Shown here: positions 56,579 through 64,000 of the stretch, piece after piece
Layout of the letters: every line of letters starts with the position of its first letter
How positions within the stretch are numbered: the first letter of the stretch is position 1
From: Alphaproteobacteria bacterium
GTDB taxonomy: Bacteria; Pseudomonadota; Alphaproteobacteria; Geminicoccales; Geminicoccaceae
Reading direction: 5' to 3'
Assembly (NCBI GenBank): GCA_026990035.1
Contig: JALSIM010000041.1
Location: forward strand, 186,001 to 250,000
Length of the DNA stretch: 64,000 nucleotides
Notes under the pieces: generated by a model
Seen by the model: the letters and a program-made list of their open reading frames with translations, nothing else
Database searches by the model: none
Told to the model about the DNA's origin: nothing
Translations under genes and position numbers: made by a program

Positions 56579-58597
56579 CCATTATCCTCCACTGGCAGAT
56601 CGCCTCGCCCGCGGGGGTTCAAGGCTGGATCCAGGGTTCCCGACGGATCCGCGATTTCTGGGCGAGCTCGTTCCTCACTTCCTGGCTCTCCGCCTGCGCC
56701 ATGAAGGCGCTGGTGGACGAAGGCGGTGCTCTCGGATCCGAGCGCTTTCGGGCCGGGCGGCAACGATCCCTGTTCCAAAGCCGTCCGGGAGTGCTGGCAG
56801 AACCTGGCGCAGATAGTGTGGAACACCTTCCTCGCCCCGGCGGCAGTGCACGGGAACGATACGAAAAAGATCTGGGATCGTCAGATCGAGAACTTCTGGG
56901 AGGTGAACTGGGTATTGGGAAAGGATCCCGAAGACGGGTCCGACGGCGCCTGGCTCGACCGCCGCAAGAACTGGCGGGCGCATCTCCCGAGCACCGAGGA
57001 GCGCGGCGACCACTGCCGCATGCTCGGCGACTTCCAGGAGCTGTCGGGCTGGGTGCGGGCGAAAGGGCAGGGAAAAGCACAGAGCGATTTCTGGGAAGCG
57101 CTGCGTGCGGAGGTGAAGGCGGTCGTCAATCCCGGTGCCGACGACACCTTCGAGCTGCTGGAGATCCGGCCCACCGAACGCCTTTGCGCGCCCGCCCTGG
57201 TCAAGCGTCTTTTTCCCTGCCTGCCGGCCGAAACACTCGAGAAAGTGCTCGGCTGGGTGCCGCAGGGCTGCCAGATGCGGGACGGAGAGCCGCAATGGCA
57301 CCTTCCCCCGCGCGTCCGCCTCTGGCCGTCGACCGCCTATGTGGCCGGGGTACCCTGGATGCTGTCGGCCTGGCGAGAAATCGAAGACGCATGCAAGGAT
57401 TTCCAGCGGGCCTGCCGCGCGAAGCTCCACGTGCCGTCGGTGGCCGAACACGACAGTTACCTCGAATCCTTCCGTAGGCTGGACAGCCAGGAGGCCAGGG
57501 AATTCGGTCTGCTCGACGGCTCCTTCTTCTTCGACGATATGCTGCGCACCGAAGCGAGAAATCTCGAGCGCGAGGCGGAAGCTCTCCAACAGGTCGATCC
57601 GGGACGTGCTCGAAAGCTCCGGGACCGTTCCCGGAAGGTCGAGGAAATCCGCGGCGAACTCGCGAGGCTCCGGGAGGCCTATCGACGCCGGGTCGGGCCG
57701 GAGCTTCGCGCCCGTCAGGTCAAACTCCTCACCGCCTCGCCCTTCTATGCGCTCCTGGTGATGGACGGCGACGCGATCGGCAAGCTGCTCGGAAACGCGG
57801 CAGAACATCGCAGGGAAAACGAGGTCAGCGAGGCGCTGCGCCGGTTCACCGACCGGGTCGTCGACTTGGTCGAAAAGGAGCACGACGGCACGCTGATCTA
57901 CGCCGGCGGCGACGATGTGAAGGCGTTTCTGCCGCTGACCACCGCGATTCCCTGCGCCATCGCGCTCCACAGAGCGTATCTGGAGGCCATGAAGGAAGTG
58001 GCCGGAAAGCTCGATGTGGCGCCCACCATCTCCGCCGGGCTCGTCTTCGCTCACTACCACGTGCCGCTTTCCTCGGTGATCCACAGGGCCCATGAGCTCC
58101 TCGACAAGACGGCCAAGGACGGCAACAACCGCAATTCGATCGCCGTTTCGGTGGAAAAGCCGTCCGGGACGATGGCCGAATACGTGACCAGCTTCGTCCG
58201 AACGAGAGCGGCCGACTGCTGCAGGTCACCGATCGACGGGCTCCAGGATCTCGCAGGTGCCTATGCGCAGGACATCGAGCGCTCGACGAGCTTTCTCTAC
58301 AACATGAAGGATCGCTACGAGCACGTCCTGGACGTGTTCGGGAACGATCGTGAAAAGCTGAAGAGCGTCATGCTGGCGGAATGGGTGAAAGGAAAGAAGG
58401 GTCGCAGCAGTGCCGACGAGCGACGCATCGACCAACTTCTCGACGTCTGCATGACCGCAACCGGTGGCGGAAAGACGGTCTTCCGCATCGAGGGCGGGCT
58501 GATCGCCCGTTTTCTGGCCGACAACGGGGTCGGTACCCTCGATGGGTATCATCGCTCTCGCGGGCCTTCTCCCGTGCCTGCGGGAGGCGGCCCATGA
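56575..58597 (+). pseudogene. cmr2: Cas10/Cmr2 large subunit with an N-terminal frameshift
   Basis: Signature subunit of type III-B complexes. GTG 56575 encodes ILHWQIASPAGVQGWIQGSRRIRDFWASSFLTSWL, the normal start of HD-less Cmr2, up to KALVDEGG; similarity then moves to the +1 frame at about 56717-56728 (VLSDPSAFGPGGNDPC). The remaining about 620 residues hold the first palm Asp in VMDGDAIGK and the cyclase motif YAGGDDVKAF, so cyclic oligoadenylate synthesis is predicted if the protein is made whole. No HD nuclease domain exists. The expected Zn-finger is reduced to a single Cys (GDHCRML). The stop overlaps cmr3 as ATGA. Confidence 0.85.
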
Positions 58598-59748
58598 CAC
58601 GCTATCTCGTCCATCCGACCGACACCCTCTTCTTCCGCGACGGGCGGCCCTTCGAGCAGGAGGACGAGGGCATGGCCGAGGTGCGTTCCCTCTTCCCGCC
58701 ATGGCCCTCGGTGCTGGCTGGCGCCTTCCGCGCCGCCCTCGCCCGCGCCATGGGCTGGGACGGGCGCAGCGACTGGGCCAAAAACCCGCGGCTGAAGCAG
58801 GCCCTCGGCAACGGTCCCGAGGATACGGGAAACCTCACCTTCGGCCCGCCGGCGCTGCTCTGCCGGGGCCAGGACGATGCGTTCCGCCGGCTCTACCCGG
58901 TGCCGCGGCACCTCCTGCTCGAGAACGGCGTGCCCTTTCTGCTGGATCCCGCGGAGGCCGAGACGTTCCGGACGGATCTCGGGGATCTCGCCCTGCCGAA
59001 AGCGAAGGCGGGGGTGAAGGAGATCGAGGAAAGCCGGATCGATCCCTCCGGCCTCACCCGGGTTCTCGCCGGCGAGGCCCCGGCCGCAGACCGGATCCTC
59101 GAAGAGAAGCGGCTGTTCGCGCACGAATACCGGGTGGGGCTGCAACGCGATCCGCGCTCCCGGACCGCCGTTCACGGCATGCTCTACGCCGCCAGCTATG
59201 TGCGGCTGAACCAGGGTGTCGGACCGCTGGAACGGAAGACGGGAACCGCGAAACCCGTGAACAGGGTCGCCCTCGGTCTGGAGGTGGAGGGCGCGCCTCG
59301 GGAACCGGAGCGGCTCGGTGTGCTCGGCGGCTTCCAGCGACCGGCCGCCTTCGAGAAATGCGAGGTTGGGTGGCAGGACGCGAAAGAGCCTTCGGAGCCG
59401 CCGGAGGACGGCCGCTACATCCTCTATGTCCATTCACCGATCCGGCTGAAAGAAAACGGCTGGCCGCGCCCCGACTGGAACCATGCGGAGCTGCCGGGAA
59501 GGCTCGCCTTCGCCTGCACCGGCCGACCGGTGATGATCGGCGGCTGGGACGGAAGATCGGGAAATCATCGGGGACCGCGGCCCCTGGAGCCGCACATCCC
59601 GGCCGGCAGCGTGCTGTTCTTCGAAGGCGCCGATGCGGGCGAGCTGGCGGAGCTCTGGAAGAACCGGAGCCGGCGCGCACTCGGCGAACGCGAGAAGCTC
59701 GGCTTCGGCCGTTTTCTCCTCGGATACTGGCCTCGGAAGGAATGTTGA
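58594..59748 (+). CDS. cmr3: Type III-B CRISPR RAMP protein Cmr3
   Basis: 384-residue Cas5-like subunit that binds the 5-prime tag of the crRNA with Cmr2. The start YLVHPTDTLFFRDGRPFEQEDEG and SLFPPWPSVLAGAFRAALARAMG are the Cmr3 hallmark, and the protein ends with a glycine-rich RAMP loop (LGFGRFLLGYWP). Frame intact. ATG 58594 overlaps cmr2 and the stop is three bases before cmr4. Confidence 0.92.
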   Translation: MTRYLVHPTDTLFFRDGRPFEQEDEGMAEVRSLFPPWPSVLAGAFRAALARAMGWDGRSDWAKNPRLKQALGNGPEDTGNLTFGPPALLCRGQDDAFRRLYPVPRHLLLENGVPFLLDPAEAETFRTDLGDLALPKAKAGVKEIEESRIDPSGLTRVLAGEAPAADRILEEKRLFAHEYRVGLQRDPRSRTAVHGMLYAASYVRLNQGVGPLERKTGTAKPVNRVALGLEVEGAPREPERLGVLGGFQRPAAFEKCEVGWQDAKEPSEPPEDGRYILYVHSPIRLKENGWPRPDWNHAELPGRLAFACTGRPVMIGGWDGRSGNHRGPRPLEPHIPAGSVLFFEGADAGELAELWKNRSRRALGEREKLGFGRFLLGYWPRKEC

Positions 59749-59751
59749 GCC

Positions 59752-60579
59752 ATGCAGGGCACGATCCTCGGACTGCTCGCCGAAACCCACATCCATCCCG
59801 GCGCCGGACAGAGCGAAGGGGCGGTGGATCTGCCGGTCGCCCGCGAGAAGACCACCGACTACCCCTTCGTGCCCGGCTCCGGCGTCAAGGGCGCGATGCG
59901 CGATCTCGCGGAGCGGCGCTTCGACGACGGTACGGTGGAACGGATCTACGGCAGGCCCGACGGGGCCGGCGAACTTCTCCTCTCCGACGCCAAGCTGCTG
60001 CTGCTGCCGGTGCGCTGTCTGAGCCGCTGCTATCTCTGGCTCACCTGCCCCTATCTGATCGAGCGGTTCCAGCGCGACCGGCTGCGGGTGACGAAGGGGG
60101 CACCGAAGCAGTTCGACTTCGCGGTGCTCTCCGAGGGTGATCCGCCAGCGATCCTGTGTGCCGGGACGGACGGGGAGAAACTCTTCCTCGAGGAGCGCCT
60201 CTTCGCCCGCAAGGGAGAGCTCCCCGACGGCGTGGCGAAACTGATCGCGCCGCTGTTCGGAAACAGCCCGGCCAGGCAGCGGCTCGTCGAACAGCTCGCC
60301 GTCGTGGGGGATGCGGATTTCGCCTGGTTCACGCGCTACGCGCTGCCGGTGCACGCCCACAACGTGCTCGACGAGAACAAGACCTCGAAGAACCTCTGGT
60401 ACGAGGAGACGGTGGCCCCGGACACCCTCTTCTATACGCTGGCCCTGTTCCGCAACGGCAATGCCGCGCAGCATCTCGACACCCTGTTCTTCGAGAACGG
60501 CGGCCGGCCCTATCTTCAGCTCGGCGGCAACGAGACCACGGGCCAGGGCTGGCTGCACGTGGCGAAGGTGACATCATGA
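59752..60579 (+). CDS. cmr4: Type III-B CRISPR backbone and target-cleaving subunit Cmr4
   Basis: 275-residue Cas7-family protein forming the filament backbone and cutting target RNA at 6-nt intervals. HPGAGQSEGAVDLPVAREKTTDYPFVPGSGVKGAMRD is the family core; Asp26 matches the catalytic Asp26 of Pyrococcus furiosus Cmr4, so target-RNA cleavage should be retained. GGNETTGQGW is the C-terminal glycine-rich loop. Intact frame, coupled to cmr5 by ATGA. Confidence 0.94.
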   Translation: MQGTILGLLAETHIHPGAGQSEGAVDLPVAREKTTDYPFVPGSGVKGAMRDLAERRFDDGTVERIYGRPDGAGELLLSDAKLLLLPVRCLSRCYLWLTCPYLIERFQRDRLRVTKGAPKQFDFAVLSEGDPPAILCAGTDGEKLFLEERLFARKGELPDGVAKLIAPLFGNSPARQRLVEQLAVVGDADFAWFTRYALPVHAHNVLDENKTSKNLWYEETVAPDTLFYTLALFRNGNAAQHLDTLFFENGGRPYLQLGGNETTGQGWLHVAKVTS

Positions 60580-61046
60580 CGGCACGGCTCCTGGAGCAGA
60601 GACGGGCGGAAATCGCACTTGGGCAGGTGGAAGCCTTGCAAAGCAGAGACAAGAAGTTTCGCGATGCCTACACTTCTTATGCAAAGAGCCTGCCCGCCAC
60701 GATTCTACTTTCCGGCCTCGGTCAGGCGGTGGCCATGGCCATGAGCCGCAGTGGCTCGGGCGAGGGCAACCAGGAGGCCTGGAAAACCCTCGTCGGCCAT
60801 CTCGAAACCTGGCTGCTCGAGGAGGCGGGAGAGGCCAGCCCGTATTTCGATGCGCAATACAGCAGGAATGGCGAGACACCGGGCCTGCAGCTCATGAAGA
60901 AGATCACGAGCCTCGATCAGCGCGCTTATGTGACAGCCCAGGCCGAGGCGCTGGCCTATCTGCAATGGCTCAAGAAGTTCGCCAACGCGCTGCTGGCGGA
61001 ACCGGAGAAGACGGCGGAGACGGCCGATGCCCCAGAAGCAGGGTAG
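60576..61046 (+). CDS. cmr5: Type III-B CRISPR small subunit Cmr5
   Basis: 156-residue alpha-helical protein that lines the Cmr filament. The N-terminus LEQRRAEIALGQVEALQ and the SYAKSLPATILLSGLGQAVAM core are characteristic, ending ALAYLQWLKKFANALL. ATG 60576 overlaps the cmr4 stop; its end overlaps cmr6 by 20 bases. Confidence 0.93.
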   Translation: MTARLLEQRRAEIALGQVEALQSRDKKFRDAYTSYAKSLPATILLSGLGQAVAMAMSRSGSGEGNQEAWKTLVGHLETWLLEEAGEASPYFDAQYSRNGETPGLQLMKKITSLDQRAYVTAQAEALAYLQWLKKFANALLAEPEKTAETADAPEAG

Positions 61047-62196
61047 GCTTCCGCTCTACGAGGAGGCGCTTCGGGATGCGCCGCGCCACTGGCATCCGGA
61101 TGGCCATCCCGGCCTCTGGTGGGACAAGTTCTGCGATCTGTGGGTCGGCAACTATGACAAGCTCGAGGAACAGCTCGTTCAGGAAGCCGGCGGCGGGCGT
61201 GCAAAAGAAACCCGTGCCGGCAAGGCGGAATGGATCGTGACACTGCTCCACCAAAGGCAGCGCAACGGTCTCGTCGCCGCCGATGCCACCACGGAGGCGC
61301 GTCTCGAGCTCGGCGACCCCGATCGTCTCACCACCGCCCGCACCCGCCTCGAGGCGCTCTGGCAGGCGAGCGGTGCGGCAATGGTGGAATTGGAGCTCAC
61401 CGCCCCCTTCGTCACCGGCACCGGCTACGAACATCCCACGGAAAACGGTTTTCTGTTCCACCACAGCCTCGGCGTTCCCTACCTCCCCGGTTCGATGCTC
61501 AAGGGGCTGACCCGCAGTTTCGCGGTGCAGTGGGAAGACATCGACGGGGAGGAGATCGCGCGCGTCTTCGGCCCGCCACCGGCGAGCGGCGCACTCTCCG
61601 TCGGCTCGGTGGTCTTCTTCGATGCGCTGCCAACGGTACCGGTGAAGTTGACCATGGAGGTCATGACACCCCATTACCAGCCCTGGTACCAGGCCGACCG
61701 TCCGGCCGCACGTCCTCCCGCCGACTGGTACGATCCCACCCCCATTCCCTTCCTCGCACTCGCTCCGGGAGCGCGTTTCCTGTTCGCCGTCGGGCCGCGT
61801 CGACCACAGAACCCGCAGGACCGGAAAGACACCGAGACTGCCCGTGCCTGGCTCGAGAAGGCCCTGGATTGGCTCGGCGCCGGGGCCAAGACGGCGATCG
61901 GCTTCGGCCGGTTCGAGAAGGCGGGTGCACGGCAGCAGCGCGATGCGGCGCTCGCAAAGGAGGCGGCGAAAGCACGAGCTTCTGCGCCGGCAGCAGGCAG
62001 GCTCCCATCGGCTGGCGAGCCGGCCAGCGTCGCCGCCCGCGTGCTCGGTCCGGCCAGGGATTTTCCGAAGGGAACACGAGTGCAGTATGGCGACGAAGAA
62101 GCCGTCGTCGTCGACTACGAGGGTGAAGATCTCGTCCTCGAATTCGAAGATGGAGAGCGGGAAACGGTGGATCATGGAGACGTCGAAAGGATTTGA
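61027..62196 (+). CDS. cmr6: Type III-B CRISPR RAMP protein Cmr6 with C-terminal extension
   Basis: 389-residue Cas7-like subunit at the crRNA 3-prime end. RAMP core: LELTAPFVTGTGYEHPTENGF, GVPYLPGSMLKGLTRSFAV, SVVFFDALP and KTAIGFGRFEKAG (about residue 305). After this, an alanine/lysine-rich linker leads to about 45 residues (GTRVQYGDEEAVVVDYEGEDL onward) that look like a small Tudor/SH3-type beta barrel, not part of standard Cmr6. Frame intact; start inside the cmr5 end. Confidence 0.9.
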   Translation: MPQKQGRLPLYEEALRDAPRHWHPDGHPGLWWDKFCDLWVGNYDKLEEQLVQEAGGGRAKETRAGKAEWIVTLLHQRQRNGLVAADATTEARLELGDPDRLTTARTRLEALWQASGAAMVELELTAPFVTGTGYEHPTENGFLFHHSLGVPYLPGSMLKGLTRSFAVQWEDIDGEEIARVFGPPPASGALSVGSVVFFDALPTVPVKLTMEVMTPHYQPWYQADRPAARPPADWYDPTPIPFLALAPGARFLFAVGPRRPQNPQDRKDTETARAWLEKALDWLGAGAKTAIGFGRFEKAGARQQRDAALAKEAAKARASAPAAGRLPSAGEPASVAARVLGPARDFPKGTRVQYGDEEAVVVDYEGEDLVLEFEDGERETVDHGDVERI

Positions 62197-62202
62197 AGCC
62201 CG

Positions 62203-62646
62203 ATGTGGAACTGGATCGTCGGTCTGCTGATTCAGGAGGCTCCGATATGGCTCTTCTATAGTTTCGGTACCGGGATCGCCGCCACCCTCGGGCAAATTTG
62301 GTGGCGCCGTTGCCGTGATCGCCCCTACCGAGACTGGAACCTCGAAATCCGGCGGCCGGACGGCGAACCCATCGAGGCGATGAAACTTTCCGTCGAGGAA
62401 GTTCGAAGCTTCGAGCAGTCGGAGTTCGAACGCTTCAAATGGATCAAGTCGGCGGTGTCGAACTTCGGACAGTTGCTCGCGGTCACGCTTCCGGAGATCG
62501 AGAAGGCGGGATGGTGCCATCGGGATGCCGATCGGCGAACCTATGTGATCAACCTGCAGGATGCGATCGAGAGAGGGCACGTCAGACCACATCTTGGGCC
62601 CGGCGACACCACCGGCGCATCCGATCCCGATCCCGAACAGATGTGA
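62203..62646 (+). CDS. Unrecognised membrane-anchored protein at the end of the Cmr operon
   Basis: 147 residues. It begins with a hydrophobic segment, MWNWIVGLLIQEAPIWLFYS and on to GQIWW, one helix or a tight hairpin, followed by basic residues (RRCRDRPYRD), then a soluble charged region (WNLEIRRPDGEPIEAMKLSVEE) and a helical stretch. No CARF, HEPN, Lon or nuclease motif was seen. It starts six bases after cmr6, so it is very probably co-transcribed. Possible roles: membrane effector, anchor, or unrelated hitch-hiker. Confidence 0.65.
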   Translation: MWNWIVGLLIQEAPIWLFYSFGTGIAATLGQIWWRRCRDRPYRDWNLEIRRPDGEPIEAMKLSVEEVRSFEQSEFERFKWIKSAVSNFGQLLAVTLPEIEKAGWCHRDADRRTYVINLQDAIERGHVRPHLGPGDTTGASDPDPEQM

Positions 62647-62693
62647 TCCAGCCTCTTCGAACCGGAGAAAATGTCGGACGCGCGAACCCTGCT

Positions 62694-63221
62694 TCAGCCT
62701 CGGGTCCCGGCCGGCTCATCAGAGACGAGCCTCCGCACCCGCGCCTTGCAGTAGCGGGGAAGCGGGTAGAGGGCGGCGATGGCGGTGCGGGCGGCGGCCG
62801 CCGCCTCGATCGCGCGGTAGCGGCCCTTGGAATAGCGCGGACAGTCGCGGGCCAGACCGCGGCCGATCAGCCAGGCGCCGATGTCCCGCCCGTCCAGGAA
62901 GCAGACGGCGACGATCCGATCATAGCTGCGCGAACCGTCGGGACGGCATTCCACCACCCGCCCCTGCACGAGGCGGCGCATCGCCTCGCCGGCCTCGCGC
63001 CCCAGCGGCTGGCGCAGCTCGGGGGCGGCCACCCCCTGGAGGCGGACGGCGATCTCGCCGATCTCGATGGTGTCCCCGTCCCGCACCCGGGTGACCTCGC
63101 CGCGCAGCAGATCCGCGCCGGCGCGCCCGGTACCCGGCGATGCCGAGAGCAGCAGGAGGCCGAGGACGGCCAGCAGACGTCTTCGCGACACGAGGCGTTC
63201 CGATCCGTTCGAGAGGATCAT
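62694..63221 (-). CDS. Secreted thermonuclease (SNase) family protein
   Basis: 175 residues with an N-terminal signal (RRRLLAVLGLLLLSASPG). SNase features are RVRDGDTIEI (Asp50), VRLQGVAAPELRQPLG (Arg60, Glu68) and YDRIVAVCFLDGRDIGAWLIGRGLA (Arg102). By comparison with the staphylococcal enzyme, Asp21, Arg35, Glu43 and Arg87 have counterparts, but the calcium ligand Asp40 (in a VDTPE-type motif) is alanine (VAAPE). A second Cys pair may form a disulfide. It converges on the Cmr operon with 47 bases between stops; no functional tie is evident. Confidence 0.85.
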   Translation of the reverse strand: MILSNGSERLVSRRRLLAVLGLLLLSASPGTGRAGADLLRGEVTRVRDGDTIEIGEIAVRLQGVAAPELRQPLGREAGEAMRRLVQGRVVECRPDGSRSYDRIVAVCFLDGRDIGAWLIGRGLARDCPRYSKGRYRAIEAAAAARTAIAALYPLPRYCKARVRRLVSDEPAGTRG

Positions 63222-63632
63222 GTCGTTCCTCCGCGCAGCCTATCGGCGACGGCGGGGAAGGTTCAAGATCCCGCGGCCGAATGCGTATGACAATACGCAC
63301 AGAAGGCACGGATCCGGCCCGCCTCACGGTCCGGAAAGGGCGGAAATCCGTTCGATCGTGACTCGACGCACATTCCGGCACCGGCGATGGCTCCGCGCCC
63401 ACGTCCGAAACGGGTGCCCGAAGGAACGACCCGCCGAAAAAACATCATCGGAAAGTGTGCATTTTCCGGGGCCTCCCCTCCCGATCGCGGGTCCGGGGCA
63501 TCGCGATTTCCGACGGGATCCCAGATGGTTGCCCGAAAGTCGAAGAAGGCACGCGGCCGTTAACCAGTTGTTCGGAATCCTGAGGCATATTGCCGCTTCG
63601 ATGGATCCGAAATCTCACCGGAGAACAGCCGC
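63222..63632. other. Intergenic region between divergent SNase and binding-protein genes
   Basis: No credible gene, tRNA or repeat. A GGAGAAC ribosome site (about 63620) precedes the next gene. No clear promoter could be assigned. Confidence 0.5.
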
Positions 63633-64000
63633 ATGAACCTCGATCGTCGTGCCTTCCTCGCCTCGGCGAGCGCCTTCACGGTCCTGTCGTCGCTGCCGGT
63701 GCGTGCGGAGGTGCCCGGGATTTTCGAAGACCGCATCCTGTTCGGCCAGTCCGCCGCCTTCGAGGGCCCCGCGCGGGCGCTCGGGCGGGGCATGCGCCTC
63801 GGCATCCGGACCGCCTTCGCCGAGATCAATGCGAAGGGCGGCGTCGCCGGTCGCCGGCTCGAACTCGTCAGCTACGACGACGGCTACGAACCCGAGAAGG
63901 CCATCGCCAACACCGAGAAGCTGATCGGCGAGGACAAGGTGTTCGCCCTCGTCGGCGAGGTCGGCACGCCGACCTCCAAGGCGGTGGTTCCGGTGGCCAT
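63633..64000 (+). CDS. Periplasmic binding protein (branched-chain amino acid type), cut by window edge
   Basis: About 122 codons are present. The signal peptide MNLDRRAFLASASAFTVLSSLP has a twin-arginine RRxFL motif, predicting Tat export. Mature sequence ILFGQSAAFEGPARALGRGMRLGIRTAFAEIN and GGVAGRRLELVSYDDGYEPEKAIANTEKLI match Peripla_BP_6 (LivJ-type) proteins that serve HAAT importers or sensors. The frame is open to base 64000. Confidence 0.88.
   Translation, partial: MNLDRRAFLASASAFTVLSSLPVRAEVPGIFEDRILFGQSAAFEGPARALGRGMRLGIRTAFAEINAKGGVAGRRLELVSYDDGYEPEKAIANTEKLIGEDKVFALVGEVGTPTSKAVVPVA

Noticed and set aside
56726-58597. cmr2 starting cleanly at the GTG at 56726 as an intact shorter gene
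   Set aside because: Clear Cmr2 N-terminal sequence lies upstream in the other frame, with the expected GTGA overlap to cmr1; a frameshift explains it better.
62694-63221. SNase-like gene as part of the Cmr defence operon
   Set aside because: It is on the opposite strand, has a secretion signal and would not meet intracellular targets; adjacency alone is weak.

Overview
The window is a 64 kb piece of a very GC-rich chromosome from a Gram-negative bacterium, most likely an alphaproteobacterium. This rests on gene content: a System I cytochrome c maturation operon, a glnD-murJ-trpS cluster, an alphaproteobacterial-type glycerol ABC transporter (glpSTPQUV) with glpD and glpR, and a glucan synthase of the OpgH type. 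Coding density is high, ATGA/GTGA stop-start overlaps are common, and I see no tRNA, rRNA, insertion sequence or CRISPR array. Long antisense ORFs are everywhere because of the base composition, and they are left out.

Layout. 1-5.3 kb (minus strand): truncated pepP, infC, thrS and a GT4 glycosyltransferase. 5.4-8.5 kb: a coupled alpha/beta hydrolase and creatininase-family pair, an ABM monooxygenase, a DODA-type dioxygenase, and a leftover C-terminus of a sugar-type ABC ATPase. 8.7-17.2 kb: maeB, opgH, a YfcG-like GST, a sensorless histidine kinase, an aldo/keto reductase and an FAA hydrolase. 17.3-20.8 kb: a very large six-PAS GGDEF-EAL protein. 20.9-29.4 kb: the complete glycerol uptake and oxidation regulon (glpR, then glpD-S-T-P-Q-U-V), with candidate GlpR operators and a strong terminator hairpin. 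29.5-39.5 kb (minus): esterase, cyclopropane synthase, aldehyde dehydrogenase plus nitrilase, trpS, murJ and glnD. 39.6-43.4 kb (plus): ccmDEFGH. 43.4-47 kb: a possible leader peptide/terminator region, a DUF488 gene, a YihU-like reductase and a cytoplasmic molybdopterin oxidoreductase. 47-51.5 kb (minus): a NIT-domain chemoreceptor, a peptidoglycan-binding secreted protein, and a barnase-barstar pair translationally coupled to a SpoU/TrmH RNA methyltransferase. 51.6-54.7 kb: an NMT1-type ABC importer and a cupin.

The accessory highlight is 55.1-62.6 kb, a type III-B CRISPR effector operon in the order cmr1-cmr2(cas10)-cmr3-cmr4-cmr5-cmr6 plus a small unrecognised membrane-anchored protein. 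The operon architecture is tightly preserved. However, cmr1 carries an in-frame amber codon and a -1 frameshift at an A6T4 run, and cmr2 carries a frameshift about 50 codons in. Cas10 has no N-terminal HD nuclease but keeps the GGDD cyclase motif. No adaptation genes, cas6, array or CARF effector are present in the window. The small last gene is therefore a candidate new accessory or effector, and the locus is either freshly inactivated, recoded, or affected by sequence errors. After it come a secreted SNase-like protein and the start of a Tat-exported periplasmic binding protein, cut by the right edge.

All functional calls come from reading the sequence by eye. No database search was run.
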